A stretch of DNA of 25,130 nucleotides, taken from contig CAMLIA010000040.1 in NCBI GenBank assembly GCA_946479905.1, positions 1 to 25,130 on the forward strand, written 5' to 3'. The notes under the pieces are model-generated. The model was not told the DNA's origin, made no database searches, and saw only the letters and a program-made list of their open reading frames with translations. The position numbers and the translations under genes were made by a program. Source of the DNA: an uncultured Frankiales bacterium (GTDB taxonomy: Bacteria > Actinomycetota > Actinomycetes > Mycobacteriales > SCTD01). Below, in pieces: positions 14,911 through 22,930 of this stretch. Positions within the stretch are counted from its first letter, which is position 1. Each line of letters begins with the position of its first letter.

Positions 14911-15225
14911 ATGGCCGTCACCGAGCTCAACGGTCACCAGGTCCACGTCGACGACGAGGGCTACCTGACCGACTACGACGAGTGGGACGAGGACCTCGCC
15001 AAGGTGCTCGCTGCCCAGATCGGGATCGAGCTGACCGACGAGCACTGGAAGGTCATCCGCTTCCTGCGGGAGGACTTCAAGACCCAGGGCGAGACGGCCA
15101 CCGCTCGTCGCGTCCAGGCCGTCGGTGGCGTCCCCGTCAAGGACCAGTTCGCCCTGTTCCCGAAGAAGCCGGCGAAGAAGATGGCCTACATCGCCGGTCT
15201 GCCCAAGCCGCACGGCTGCGTGTGA
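14911..15225 (+). CDS. TusE/DsrC-like sulfur relay protein
   Basis: A 104-residue cytoplasmic protein with the family fold: GYLTDYDEWDEDLAKVLA, ELTDEHWKVIRFLREDF, and the C-terminal arm LFPKKPAKKMAYIAGLPKP followed by HGCV. Penultimate Cys103 is the sulfur-carrying cysteine. The second cysteine of true DsrC, 11 residues upstream, is Ala92 here, as in TusE. It can therefore carry a persulfide but not form the DsrC internal trisulfide/disulfide. AAGGAG lies 6 bases before the ATG at 14911, which I prefer to the GTG at 14896 overlapping the SQR stop. With no DsrAB in view, it likely accepts sulfane sulfur generated by SQR and DsrE2. Confidence 0.87.
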   Translation: MAVTELNGHQVHVDDEGYLTDYDEWDEDLAKVLAAQIGIELTDEHWKVIRFLREDFKTQGETATARRVQAVGGVPVKDQFALFPKKPAKKMAYIAGLPKPHGCV

Positions 15226-15238
15226 GGAGGAGCCCGCC

Positions 15239-15775
15239 ATGACCAGCACTGACGTTCGTCCGGCGATCGTGCCGTCGTTCGACGACGAGACGAGCACCGA
15301 CCGCAAGCTCGCGATCATCTGCTCCAAGGGCAACCTCGACATGGCCTACCCCGGGCTGATCCTCGCCAACGCGGCCCTCGCGGAGGGGATCGAGACGATG
15401 GTCTTCTTCACCTTCTGGGGCTTCGACATGATCACGAAGTCACGGATGAACGACCTGCAGTTCAGCCCCGCAGGAAACGCCGCGATGCACCTGCCCATCG
15501 GTGACATGCACCTGCCGCAGTCGATGGCACCCCTCCCGGGCATGACCGCCATGGCCACCAGGATGCTGAAGAAGTCGATCTCCGACCTGGGCTTCCCGGA
15601 GGTGCCGGACTTCCTGGACCAGATCGTCGCGGCGGGTGGGCACCTGTGGGCCTGCCGGATGTCGGCCGACATGAACAAGCTGACGATGGCGGACCTGCGC
15701 GACGACGTGGAGGGCATCATCAGCGCCTCCGACTTCATCGAGATGACGGCGGGCGCCCAGCTGCTCTTCATCTGA
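15239..15775 (+). CDS. DsrE2-like (DsrE/DsrF/DrsH family) sulfurtransferase
   Basis: A 178-residue protein of the DsrE2/peroxiredoxin-like family. The N-terminal strand and loop AIICSKGNLDMAYPGLILAN carries Cys28. A second conserved cysteine, Cys139, lies in HLWACRMSADMNKL. EGIETMVFFTFWGFDMI and the Met-rich MHLPIGDMHLPQSM and GMTAMATRM segments are typical. Family members receive and pass persulfide sulfur between SQR, rhodanese, TusA or DsrC partners, often at the membrane. The Shine-Dalgarno GAGGAGGAG overlaps the stop of the upstream DsrC-like gene. The order SQR, DsrC-like, DsrE2-like supports a relay from sulfide to a protein carrier. Confidence 0.85.
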   Translation: MTSTDVRPAIVPSFDDETSTDRKLAIICSKGNLDMAYPGLILANAALAEGIETMVFFTFWGFDMITKSRMNDLQFSPAGNAAMHLPIGDMHLPQSMAPLPGMTAMATRMLKKSISDLGFPEVPDFLDQIVAAGGHLWACRMSADMNKLTMADLRDDVEGIISASDFIEMTAGAQLLFI

Positions 15776-15788
15776 GCAGCTCCAGGAC

Positions 15789-15831
15789 ACCGCGGGGCCG
15801 GCGTGCCCGTCGCACGCGCCGGCTCCGCGGT
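15789..15831 (+). other. Large GC-rich hairpin between the DsrE2-like and OsmC genes
   Basis: The arms at 15789-15806 and 15812-15831 pair almost throughout: ACCGCGG with CCGCGGT and GCCGGCG with CGCCGGC, with one mismatch, a 2-base bulge and a 5-base loop. No T-tract follows, and the OsmC ribosome site begins 9 bases downstream. It may attenuate transcription or act as a processing or 3'-stabilising element that lowers OsmC expression relative to the upstream genes. Confidence 0.5.
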
Positions 15832-15850
15832 CAGCACAGGAGGAGCAGAG

Positions 15851-16243
15851 ATGGCACAGCTCGAGGTGCGGCACCTGGACGGCGACCGGTTCGACATCTC
15901 GATCCGGCAGCACCGCCTCACCGTGGACCAGCCGGTGACGGACGGAGGCACCGACACCGCTCCGACGCCCACCGAGCTCCTCGTGGCCGCGCTGGTCTCG
16001 TGCGTCGCGCACTACGCCCGCCGCTACCTGGCCCGGCACGAGCTGCCGACCGCCGGCCTCAGCGTCACGGCGGACTACGCCATGGGATCGCGGCCGGCCC
16101 GCGTGAGCGAGATCAGCATCGTCATCACGCTGCCCGAGGGCGTACCCGAGGACCGCCGGGACGCGCTGCTGGCTGTCGCCTCGCACTGCACGGTCCACAA
16201 CACGCTCGTGAGCGCGCCGGCCGTGCAGGTCGCGCTGGCCTGA
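15851..16243 (+). CDS. OsmC-family thiol protein
   Basis: A 130-residue OsmC/Ohr-like protein. Segments are PTPTELLVAALVSCVAHYARRYLA, with Cys51, and LLAVASHCTVHNTL, with Cys113. This Cys pair is the peroxidatic and resolving couple of the OsmC/Ohr fold, which reduces organic hydroperoxides and in some bacteria responds to sulfane sulfur. The LxxxxxSC helix is typical. GGAGGAGCAGAG immediately precedes the ATG at 15851, so the frame upstream of it is not used. It is the last gene of the sulfur unit, after the hairpin. It ends one base before the stop of the convergent lipoprotein. Confidence 0.85.
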   Translation: MAQLEVRHLDGDRFDISIRQHRLTVDQPVTDGGTDTAPTPTELLVAALVSCVAHYARRYLARHELPTAGLSVTADYAMGSRPARVSEISIVITLPEGVPEDRRDALLAVASHCTVHNTLVSAPAVQVALA

Positions 16244-16244
16244 G

Positions 16245-17783
16245 CTACATCGGGTGGGCCGCGCTCCCGGCGTACCTGTAGCAGCGGCAGCTGGTGTCCC
16301 ACGCCAGGTCGCGGACGCTGGCGGGCAGGAACAGCCGGTCGGCCGTCAGCCCGGCGCTGAACGTGAACGCCGGGCTGAACCGGGTGCCGACGCCGACCAT
16401 CCCGGTGTGCATCTGCTGCGCGGAGAAGCCCCCACCGGCGGCGATGCCGCGGATGCCGAGCCGGATGGCGTCGCAGACGAGCATGGCGTTAGCCTCCGCC
16501 AGCCGGTCAGAGGACGTGACGTGGTTCCTGGCCAGCATGGCCCGGCACGCGCTCACCCCGCTGCTGAAGGCGCCCGGGTCGCGTGCGTTGTCGACGTCGA
16601 ACTTCGGGCCCCAGCCGACGCCGACGGCGCCGACCTGCTGGCTCGGGGGGCCAAGGCCTTCGAGGTTGGTGGAGGGGGCGTTGAAGGTGTGGATCCCGTA
16701 GCGGGGCGAGTACTTCTGGCTCTGCGCGTGGACCTGGAAGGTCACGAGCTCGATGTCGTCGCTGATGACGTGCGTGACGCCGTTCTGGGCGAAGTGCAGC
16801 ACGGCGCCGTCGATCTCGCTGCCAGGGGGCGGGTACGCGTAGCTCACGACGTTGCGGTAGCCCGCCGCCTTGAGACTCGCGGTGATGACGGCCTCGTCGG
16901 CGTGGCCGAGCGGGGTGTCCGCCACCAGCACGCCGATGACCGGCTTCGCCGTCGCCGAGGGCTGCCCGAGGCGCGGGTCCCAGCCCCCGAAGTAGCCCTG
17001 CGCCTTGAGACGGGCGACGAGCACCGGAGCCAGGACGTCCCAGTACGGCGTGCCGAGGCTGTAGAAGTACGGCGCGAGCTTGACGGCGTCGGCCTTGGCG
17101 ACGACCGAGAGCGCCCCGTTGAAGAGCGGGACGTGCCGCTTCGCGAGGCAGCCGCGGAACGTCGTCTTGTCCACGGTGTGGATGATGTTGAACACCGCCA
17201 CGACGGGCTGGTCCTGCGTGAAGTAGGTGCACACGGCCTGACCGGCCGAGTCCGGGTCCTGCGCGCTCGACAGCGTGGGTACGTCGTAGGTGCGGATCAC
17301 GATCGTGCGGCCGAGCACACCGCCCTCCCGGTTGAGGGCATCCACCACCGCCTGCGCCTGAGCCTGCGTGTCGCCCGGGTCGATGCCGCTGTAGCCGGCG
17401 GAGGCGAAGGTCTTCTGGAAGTCCTTCTGCGTGAGGACCCCGATGTAGACGTGCTTCTCGTCCCAACCTCGCCCGCGGGCGGGAACTGCCGAGGTGCTGC
17501 TCGGACCCATCGCCGTCGGAGCTGCCGTCGTCCCGCTCGCACTGCCGCGGGGGTTGCCACCCCCGCCGGGCTGGGCGAGGGCGCCCGCAGCCCCGCCGTC
17601 CTCGGTGGCAGCGGTACCGCCGCCCGCGGACCCGCCGGCGTCCCCGACTGGACCGCCGCCCAGCCCGCTGACGGCAGAGCCGCTCGAGCTGGTCTGCTGC
17701 TGCGACACCGGGACGGTGGTGCCGCACGCGCCCGTGATCAGGGCTGCGACAGCGACCGCCCCGAGGCAGTAGGGGACCTTCAC
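16245..17783 (-). CDS. Type 1 periplasmic-binding lipoprotein (paralogue A)
   Basis: A 512-residue exported solute-binding protein. GTG 17783 begins a signal peptide with Cys20 (LITGAC, a lipobox with an unusual Thr at -3), then CGTTVPV. A Gly/Ser/Ala-rich linker runs to about residue 110. The Leu/Ile/Val-binding-protein-like domain follows: HVYIGVLTQKDF, LNREGGVLGRTIVIR, CTYFTQDQPVVAVFN, CLAKRHVPLFNGAL. The end is SCRCYRYAG. It is homologous to the lipoprotein at 23625-25112, as shown by CGTTVP, the FTQD and HVPL blocks, the PRYGI/PQYGI block and the C-terminal CxC-aromatic-x-YAG motif. No permease or ATPase gene is nearby. GGAGG lies 10 bases upstream. Extending the frame to 17861 would put 26 residues before the signal peptide, so it is not used. 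The ligand is unknown. Confidence 0.8.
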   Translation of the reverse strand: MKVPYCLGAVAVAALITGACGTTVPVSQQQTSSSGSAVSGLGGGPVGDAGGSAGGGTAATEDGGAAGALAQPGGGGNPRGSASGTTAAPTAMGPSSTSAVPARGRGWDEKHVYIGVLTQKDFQKTFASAGYSGIDPGDTQAQAQAVVDALNREGGVLGRTIVIRTYDVPTLSSAQDPDSAGQAVCTYFTQDQPVVAVFNIIHTVDKTTFRGCLAKRHVPLFNGALSVVAKADAVKLAPYFYSLGTPYWDVLAPVLVARLKAQGYFGGWDPRLGQPSATAKPVIGVLVADTPLGHADEAVITASLKAAGYRNVVSYAYPPPGSEIDGAVLHFAQNGVTHVISDDIELVTFQVHAQSQKYSPRYGIHTFNAPSTNLEGLGPPSQQVGAVGVGWGPKFDVDNARDPGAFSSGVSACRAMLARNHVTSSDRLAEANAMLVCDAIRLGIRGIAAGGGFSAQQMHTGMVGVGTRFSPAFTFSAGLTADRLFLPASVRDLAWDTSCRCYRYAGSAAHPM

Positions 17784-17889
17784 CGGCGACGTACCTCCGC
17801 AACACGAGGGACCGTCACCTTCTGGCCGCGCGCCACCCCCGGCAAGGGAGGGAACCTCCACATTCCGGGGCGTACTCAGGAGAGTCCTG

Positions 17890-18858
17890 TCAGTGCAGGT
17901 CGGTGCTGAGGTACTTCATGCCGCTGTCGCTGGCGAGGAAGGCCACCGTGCCACCGGCCAGCGGTCCGGACAGCAGCCGCACCGCGGCCGCGCAGTCGGC
18001 GCCCGTGGAGTAGCCGCCGAACACTCCTTCGTGCCTCGCCAGCAAGCGTGCGTGCTCCACGGCATCGTCGTCCTCCACACCCAGGTAGTCCGTCACCGCT
18101 GAACGATCGAGGAGAGGCAGGTCGGCCCGGCTGTAGCCCCCTCCTTGGATCCGGTGCCCGGGGTCGACCACGCGTCGTCCCGCGAGGACCCGGGCCCGCT
18201 GCGGCTCGACCACGCAGCACCAGGTGTGGGGGGAGACCTCACGCAGGAAACGCGTGACCCCCGCGAAGGAGCCACCGCTTCCGGCGAAGCTGACGAAGCC
18301 GTCGAGGCGGCGGCCGACCTGCTCCCACAGCTCGGGCCCGGTCTCGCGGTAGTGGACGTCTGCGCTGGCAGGGAGCGTGAACTGGTCGGTGCGGAAGGCG
18401 CCTCGGTCGGCGACCAACCGCTGGACGACCTCGTCCACGAGCTGCAGGTCACGTCCGGAGACCTGGCCGGGCGTCCCGCCGGTCTGCTGGGCCACCAGCA
18501 CGACCTCGGCTCCCAGTGCGCGCATCATCCTGGCGCGCTCGGGAGTGTTGCCCTCGCTCATCACGGCCACGAACGGGTGCCCCAGAGAGCGGCACACGAG
18601 CGCCAGGCCCGTGCCGGTGTTGCCGCTGGTGAGCTCCACGACGGTCTGCCCTTCCGTGAGCAGCCCCTGAGCCCGAGCGCTCTCGACCATCGCCTTGGCC
18701 ACCCGGTCCTTCTTCGACAGACCTGGGTTCAGGTACTCGAGCTTGACCACGAGCCGACCGTCGAACCCGAGCACCTGTCGCAGCCGAGAGAGCTCGACAG
18801 CGGGCGTCCCTCCGATCAGATCTGTGATCGAGGCGGCGAGGGGAGGTGTGACGCGCAC
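17890..18858 (-). CDS. PLP-dependent cysteine synthase-family enzyme
   Basis: A 322-residue fold type II PLP enzyme. It has IGGTPAVELSRL at the start, NPGLSKKDRVAKAM with the PLP-binding Lys50, TSGNTGTG at 77-84, the phosphate-binding GSGGSFAG loop, and FLASDSGMKYLS at the end, where Ser and Asp contact the pyridine ring. The order and length match O-acetylserine sulfhydrylase and its relatives, such as cystathionine beta-synthase-like or diaminopropionate-type beta-replacement enzymes. The LS-KKDR variant of GSVKDR makes the exact acceptor uncertain. It is the last gene of the TetR-led unit, 6 bases after the CocE-like gene. The start is GTG 18858. It would be a second possible user of sulfide in this window. 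Confidence 0.86.
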   Translation of the reverse strand: MRVTPPLAASITDLIGGTPAVELSRLRQVLGFDGRLVVKLEYLNPGLSKKDRVAKAMVESARAQGLLTEGQTVVELTSGNTGTGLALVCRSLGHPFVAVMSEGNTPERARMMRALGAEVVLVAQQTGGTPGQVSGRDLQLVDEVVQRLVADRGAFRTDQFTLPASADVHYRETGPELWEQVGRRLDGFVSFAGSGGSFAGVTRFLREVSPHTWCCVVEPQRARVLAGRRVVDPGHRIQGGGYSRADLPLLDRSAVTDYLGVEDDDAVEHARLLARHEGVFGGYSTGADCAAAVRLLSGPLAGGTVAFLASDSGMKYLSTDLH

Positions 18859-18864
18859 GGCGCG

Positions 18865-20529
18865 TCAGGTCTTCCGGAGGACGGGGAGCACAAGGTGCGA
18901 CGGTCGCGAGCTGTCGTGGAAGATGCGCTCGGTCGCGGTCCTCCGCGCCACGGCCGTGGCAACGGGCTCACCGGTGTGGTGGTTGGGCTCGATGGCGGGG
19001 AACGCCGTGGCGCAGAGGCTGACACGAATGCGGTGGCCTGCCAGAAAGGTGTGGCCCATGTGGCACACGTGGAAGGGCAGGTACGCCGGTTCGTCGGGCG
19101 TCAGCAGCAGCTCCTTGTCGAAGCCCGAGCGGTAGCGGGCACGGAAGGGGGCCATCCCGAGCTCGCCCGTCATGTTGATGCTGCGACCGTCGGGCAGCAC
19201 GTCCTCGACTCGGACGATCACATCAGCGTCCTTGGCATCGGCCGCGAGGTGGATGCCGGCGCGCACCTGGCCGAGCACGGTCAGGTCGTGTGACAGCACG
19301 TCCGAGGTGTAGACCAGCACGTCGCTCCGATCGTGCTGCTCACGGCAGTCCGCCCCGACCGGGACGACGGGCACGGGGTTCTGCCAGTCCGCCGGCAAGG
19401 TGTCGGGGGGCTCCTCCCCGGGCAGCTCGAACGCCAGGCGTCCGCCGCTGCGAAGGTAGAGCGGCGTGTCGTGGGAGTCGGTCGGGGGATAGCTGCTCGT
19501 CGTGTGCCACGAGTTCGTCCCTGACGTGAACAGCCGACAGCGGGCGGGCAGGTCAGCTCCCGCCGATGTGTCGTCCTTCAGGTAGGCGTCGAAGAACCGG
19601 ACGATCTGGCTGTTGAGGTCGACCGAGGCCTCCGGGCCGAAGTCGACGTGGCCCATCGGAGCGGCGGTCCCGTTGCGCATCTGGGCGTGCCGCCAGGGTC
19701 CCACGAGAAGGTGCCGATGCCTCTGGGCATCCGGCGCGTGCTCCTCCACCAAGGACCAGTTGTGCAGCGCTCCGGCCTGGTCCCCGTCGTGGAACCCCGT
19801 GATGGTGAGGACCGGGATGTCGATCCGCGACGCGCTCTCGGCGTCGAGCATGATGCGGTCCCACCACTCGTCGAGGGTCGAGTGCAGCAGCGGCTCCCGC
19901 ATCGCGTCGGCCATGACGCCCCGGTGCCACTGCTCGACGACGTCGAGGTTGGGGCTGGCCGCGAGAGCGTCCCGCACCGCGTCCGGCACCTTGCCGTCGA
20001 GGAAGTCCGAGGCCTGGAAGCCCACCTCCTCCCAGCTGTGCCCGCTGACAAGCCTCGGCCAGGTGACGAGGTGCTGCTTGAACAGGGCACCTCCGACGTA
20101 GGGGGTCTCGTAGAAGAACATCGCCGCCGGCGACTGAGGGGCGATGCACGTGAGATGGGGTGGGCGCAGCCGCGCGGCGAGCCACTGGACCGAACCGGTG
20201 TAGGAGCTCCCGCTCATGCCGATCCGGCCGTTGCACCAGGGCTGCTCAGCGAGCCCTTCGATGCAGTCGTACCCGTCCTCCGGCTCGTTCTGGAAGAAGC
20301 GGAAGGTCCCCTCCGAGAGCCACGTCCCTCGGCAGGACTGGATGGCCACGGCGTACCCGGAAGACCGGAACACCTCGATGGGGCGCTCGGCGAACGGGAA
20401 GGTCGCGTCCGGGTAGGGCGTGCGTATGAGGACCGTGGGGAACGGACCGTCCCCGGTCGGGAGGAAGACCTCGGTATGGAGGCGGACCCCGTCCCGCATC
20501 GGGAGCTTGGTGGTCAGCGTCGGGGTCAC
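18865..20529 (-). CDS. CocE/NonD (X-Pro dipeptidyl-peptidase, S15-like) hydrolase
   Basis: A 554-residue serine hydrolase. The alpha/beta-hydrolase core has RIGMSGSSYTG with nucleophile Ser109, TITGFHDGDQAG with Asp248, and GPWRHAQM with His281. The C-terminal jelly-roll domain (from about 330) is the galactose-binding-like fold of the CocE/S15 family. Relatives hydrolyse esters and amides such as cocaine, glutaryl-7-ACA or X-Pro peptides; the substrate here is not deducible. No signal peptide is seen. I chose GTG 20529, which overlaps the amidase stop as GTGA; GTG 20538 is an alternative adding three residues. Its neighbours are all hydrolases of the same unit. Confidence 0.86.
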   Translation of the reverse strand: MTPTLTTKLPMRDGVRLHTEVFLPTGDGPFPTVLIRTPYPDATFPFAERPIEVFRSSGYAVAIQSCRGTWLSEGTFRFFQNEPEDGYDCIEGLAEQPWCNGRIGMSGSSYTGSVQWLAARLRPPHLTCIAPQSPAAMFFYETPYVGGALFKQHLVTWPRLVSGHSWEEVGFQASDFLDGKVPDAVRDALAASPNLDVVEQWHRGVMADAMREPLLHSTLDEWWDRIMLDAESASRIDIPVLTITGFHDGDQAGALHNWSLVEEHAPDAQRHRHLLVGPWRHAQMRNGTAAPMGHVDFGPEASVDLNSQIVRFFDAYLKDDTSAGADLPARCRLFTSGTNSWHTTSSYPPTDSHDTPLYLRSGGRLAFELPGEEPPDTLPADWQNPVPVVPVGADCREQHDRSDVLVYTSDVLSHDLTVLGQVRAGIHLAADAKDADVIVRVEDVLPDGRSINMTGELGMAPFRARYRSGFDKELLLTPDEPAYLPFHVCHMGHTFLAGHRIRVSLCATAFPAIEPNHHTGEPVATAVARRTATERIFHDSSRPSHLVLPVLRKT

Positions 20530-21950
20530 TGCGTCCACGCCGGAGGGTGGTGGTGCTGCCAGCCGAAGCCGGGTTCCATCTGGCCCGCGAGCGACATCAG
20601 CAGCTCGTCGCGGAACAGCGGTGCCAGCAGCTGGACGCCGATCGGGACCCCATCGGCGGTGTGGTGCACGGGCAGGCTGACCGCCGGCGTACCGGCGATG
20701 TTGGCGGCAGGCGTGAAGGCGCTCCAGCGGGCCATCGCCTCCAGCGACTCCGGGCCGTCGTCAGCGCGCAACGCCCCAGTCGGTTGGGGTGGCGCACTCG
20801 TGGTGGGGGTGAGCACCACGTCGTACGACCCGAGCAGCTGGTGGAAGTGGAGGGCCGCTCGGGCAAGCGTGGCGTGGGCGTTCGCGAGGTCCGTGGCGGA
20901 GTAGGTGTTCGTCTCCACCAGCCAGCGCGTGTAGGGCATCAGCAGGTGCTGCTGTTCCGGAGGGATGGCCAGCTCGACGATCTGGCTCATGCTGGCGCTC
21001 AGCACCACCTTGACGGCCTGCCGGACCTCCGGGGAGGAAGGGACCTGCTGTGCAGGTACCTCAACCACCTCGTGCCCGAGCTCCTGCAAGGCGCGTGTGG
21101 CCAGGTCGACGGCGGCGAGGCAGTCGGGGTGCAGCTCGACGTCGAGCCCAGAGGTCGTCAGACGACCCACGCGCAGCCCTGCCCGCGGCGGCGTGCGACT
21201 GGCGACCTGGAACGCGTCCGGCGCCGCGGCGGGGGCTCGCCACAGGTCGCCGATCGAGGCTGCCCCCATCGCGTCGAGGAACAGGGCGCTGTCCGCGACG
21301 GTGCGGGCGAGTGGACCCTCCGTCGCGAGCGCGAGGAAGCCCGCGCCGGATCCGGCGGACCTGCCGCGGCTGGTCTTGAAGCCCACCAGACCGCAAGTGG
21401 CGGCTGGGGTCCGGATGGAGCCGAGCCCGTCGCTGCCGTGCGCCACTCCCACCAGGCCTGCGGCCACGGCGGCAGCGGCGCCACCGCTCGAGCCGCTCGG
21501 AGACAGACGCAGGTCGTACGGGTTGGCGGTGCTGCCACCGAGATCGCTCTCCGTGTAGCAGGTGGGACCGAACTCGGGGGCGTTGGTCTTGCCGATGACC
21601 ACCGCACCTGCTGCCCGCAGGCTGCCCACCGCGGGACCGTCCGCGGGAGTGACGAGCTCGGCCAGGGCAGCGCTGCCGAACGTCGTGCGCAGCCCCGCGG
21701 CCGGGCTGAGGTCCTTCAGCGCGAGCGGAAGACCGTGCAGCAGCCCCAGGTCGTCGCCCGCCCGTTGCTCGTCCGCAGCCCTTGCCTCAGTGAGGGCGTG
21801 ATCGGCGAGCACGGTCAGGAAGGCCCCGATCTCGCCGTCGAGGCGGTCGATCCGGTCGAGGTAGTGCTGGGTGAGCTCGCAGGAGGACACGTCCCCCGAC
21901 CGAATCGCCTGCACCTGCTCGAGGGCGGTGAGGTCGTGGAGCTCGCTCAT
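20526..21950 (-). CDS. Amidase-signature family amidase
   Basis: A 474-residue cytoplasmic amidase. LHGLPLALKD carries Lys79, SPSGSSGGAAAAVAAG has the cis-Ser at 154, and GSDGLGSIRTPAATCGLVGFK has nucleophile Ser178. The 24-residue spacing between the two serines is that of the family's Ser-cisSer-Lys triad. GSDGLGS replaces the common GSDTGGS. It hydrolyses an amide to a carboxylate and ammonia or an amine, and it could be a GatA-like or catabolic amidase. The absence of gatB/gatC and the operon context favour catabolism. The ATG at 21950 overlaps the stop of the alpha/beta hydrolase (ATGA). Confidence 0.9.
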   Translation of the reverse strand: MSELHDLTALEQVQAIRSGDVSSCELTQHYLDRIDRLDGEIGAFLTVLADHALTEARAADEQRAGDDLGLLHGLPLALKDLSPAAGLRTTFGSAALAELVTPADGPAVGSLRAAGAVVIGKTNAPEFGPTCYTESDLGGSTANPYDLRLSPSGSSGGAAAAVAAGLVGVAHGSDGLGSIRTPAATCGLVGFKTSRGRSAGSGAGFLALATEGPLARTVADSALFLDAMGAASIGDLWRAPAAAPDAFQVASRTPPRAGLRVGRLTTSGLDVELHPDCLAAVDLATRALQELGHEVVEVPAQQVPSSPEVRQAVKVVLSASMSQIVELAIPPEQQHLLMPYTRWLVETNTYSATDLANAHATLARAALHFHQLLGSYDVVLTPTTSAPPQPTGALRADDGPESLEAMARWSAFTPAANIAGTPAVSLPVHHTADGVPIGVQLLAPLFRDELLMSLAGQMEPGFGWQHHHPPAWTQ

Positions 21951-22930
21951 GACCCCACCCCGACGGCCATCTCCCGGACGGCCTGGCTGACGATCTCCGG
22001 CTGGTCGAGGGGGATCAGGTGCCCGCTGCGGTGCGCGAGCACGTGCCGGGCCAGCGGACGGGTCGCCACGAGATCGATGTGCATGCGATCGATCTGGGAC
22101 CGCGCAGCTGCAGCGCGCTCATCGGCTGGCGGGGCGGCGGCGGTGATGACGGTCATCGGCACCGATGGCTCCACCGGTCCGGTCTTCAGCTGGCGCAAGG
22201 ACTCCGCCAGCAGGCAGCTCTCCGCCGCGAGGGCCCGCAGCCCGTGCGACGTCCGCGACGTCAGCAACCCTGCCATGCGAAGGCCCTCGGCCTGTTCCGG
22301 CGTCAGCGGTTCTCGTCGCTCCGCAAGGGCGATCTTCGCGAAGGCTCTTCCCGCGAGGCGCCCGACACCGAGCGGGGCGGTCCGGGCCACGGCCAGCATC
22401 ACGGCGTTCATCACCGTCACTTCCCGGGAGTTCTCCACGACCTCGAGCATCCCCTCGTGAGACGGGTCGACGAGGACGAGCCCGCTCACCCGGTCCGGGG
22501 CCAGCGCCGCCGCGAGCCGGACGTGGACGCCGCCAAGAGAGTGCCCGACCAGGATCGCCGCCCCCGGTAGCTGAAGGGCGTCGAGCAACTGGATGATCCT
22601 GCTCGCGGCCGCCAGGGCTCGGCGGTCGGCGCGGGAGCCCGGAGACCAGCCGAAACCGGGGCGGTCGTACCGGACGACGGTGAAGCCGTGGGCCGCGAGG
22701 TCCGCCGCCACCGTGGCCCACTCGATGCTCGAACCGCCGAGGCCCGAGTCGAAGAGCACCACGGGACCGCTGCCCTCCACCACGACGTGAAGCTCGGCAT
22801 CCGCGACCCGGACAAGCCGCCCCGGCGCGGGCAGGTTGCGCCGGTCGCGACGCTCGCACAGCCACTGAGCAAGGGCACCGACGACGGCCAGCCCGGCAGC
22901 ACCGGCCACCCAGGCGACGGGCTCAGCCAC
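21947..22930 (-). CDS. Membrane-anchored alpha/beta hydrolase
   Basis: A 327-residue protein with an N-terminal hydrophobic segment (about residues 5-24, VAWVAGAAGLAVVGALAQWL), followed by CERRDRRN, suggesting an uncleaved membrane anchor. The hydrolase core has FDSGLGGSSIEW (oxyanion region), VVRYDRPGFGWS, the nucleophile elbow VGHSLGG with Ser131, LVDPSHEG and GHLIPLDQPE with His304. The fold covers esterases, haloalkane dehalogenases and C-C hydrolases; nothing fixes the substrate. The start GTG 22930 overlaps the TetR stop by 8 bases, and no strong Shine-Dalgarno is seen, so translation is probably coupled. Confidence 0.85.
   Translation of the reverse strand: MAEPVAWVAGAAGLAVVGALAQWLCERRDRRNLPAPGRLVRVADAELHVVVEGSGPVVLFDSGLGGSSIEWATVAADLAAHGFTVVRYDRPGFGWSPGSRADRRALAAASRIIQLLDALQLPGAAILVGHSLGGVHVRLAAALAPDRVSGLVLVDPSHEGMLEVVENSREVTVMNAVMLAVARTAPLGVGRLAGRAFAKIALAERREPLTPEQAEGLRMAGLLTSRTSHGLRALAAESCLLAESLRQLKTGPVEPSVPMTVITAAAPPADERAAAARSQIDRMHIDLVATRPLARHVLAHRSGHLIPLDQPEIVSQAVREMAVGVGS

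Noticed and set aside
17784..17889. Terminator between the PLP enzyme gene and lipoprotein A
   Set aside because: Only a 5-bp GGAGG/CCTCC stem with a 3-base loop is seen and no T-tract, so it is too weak to call.
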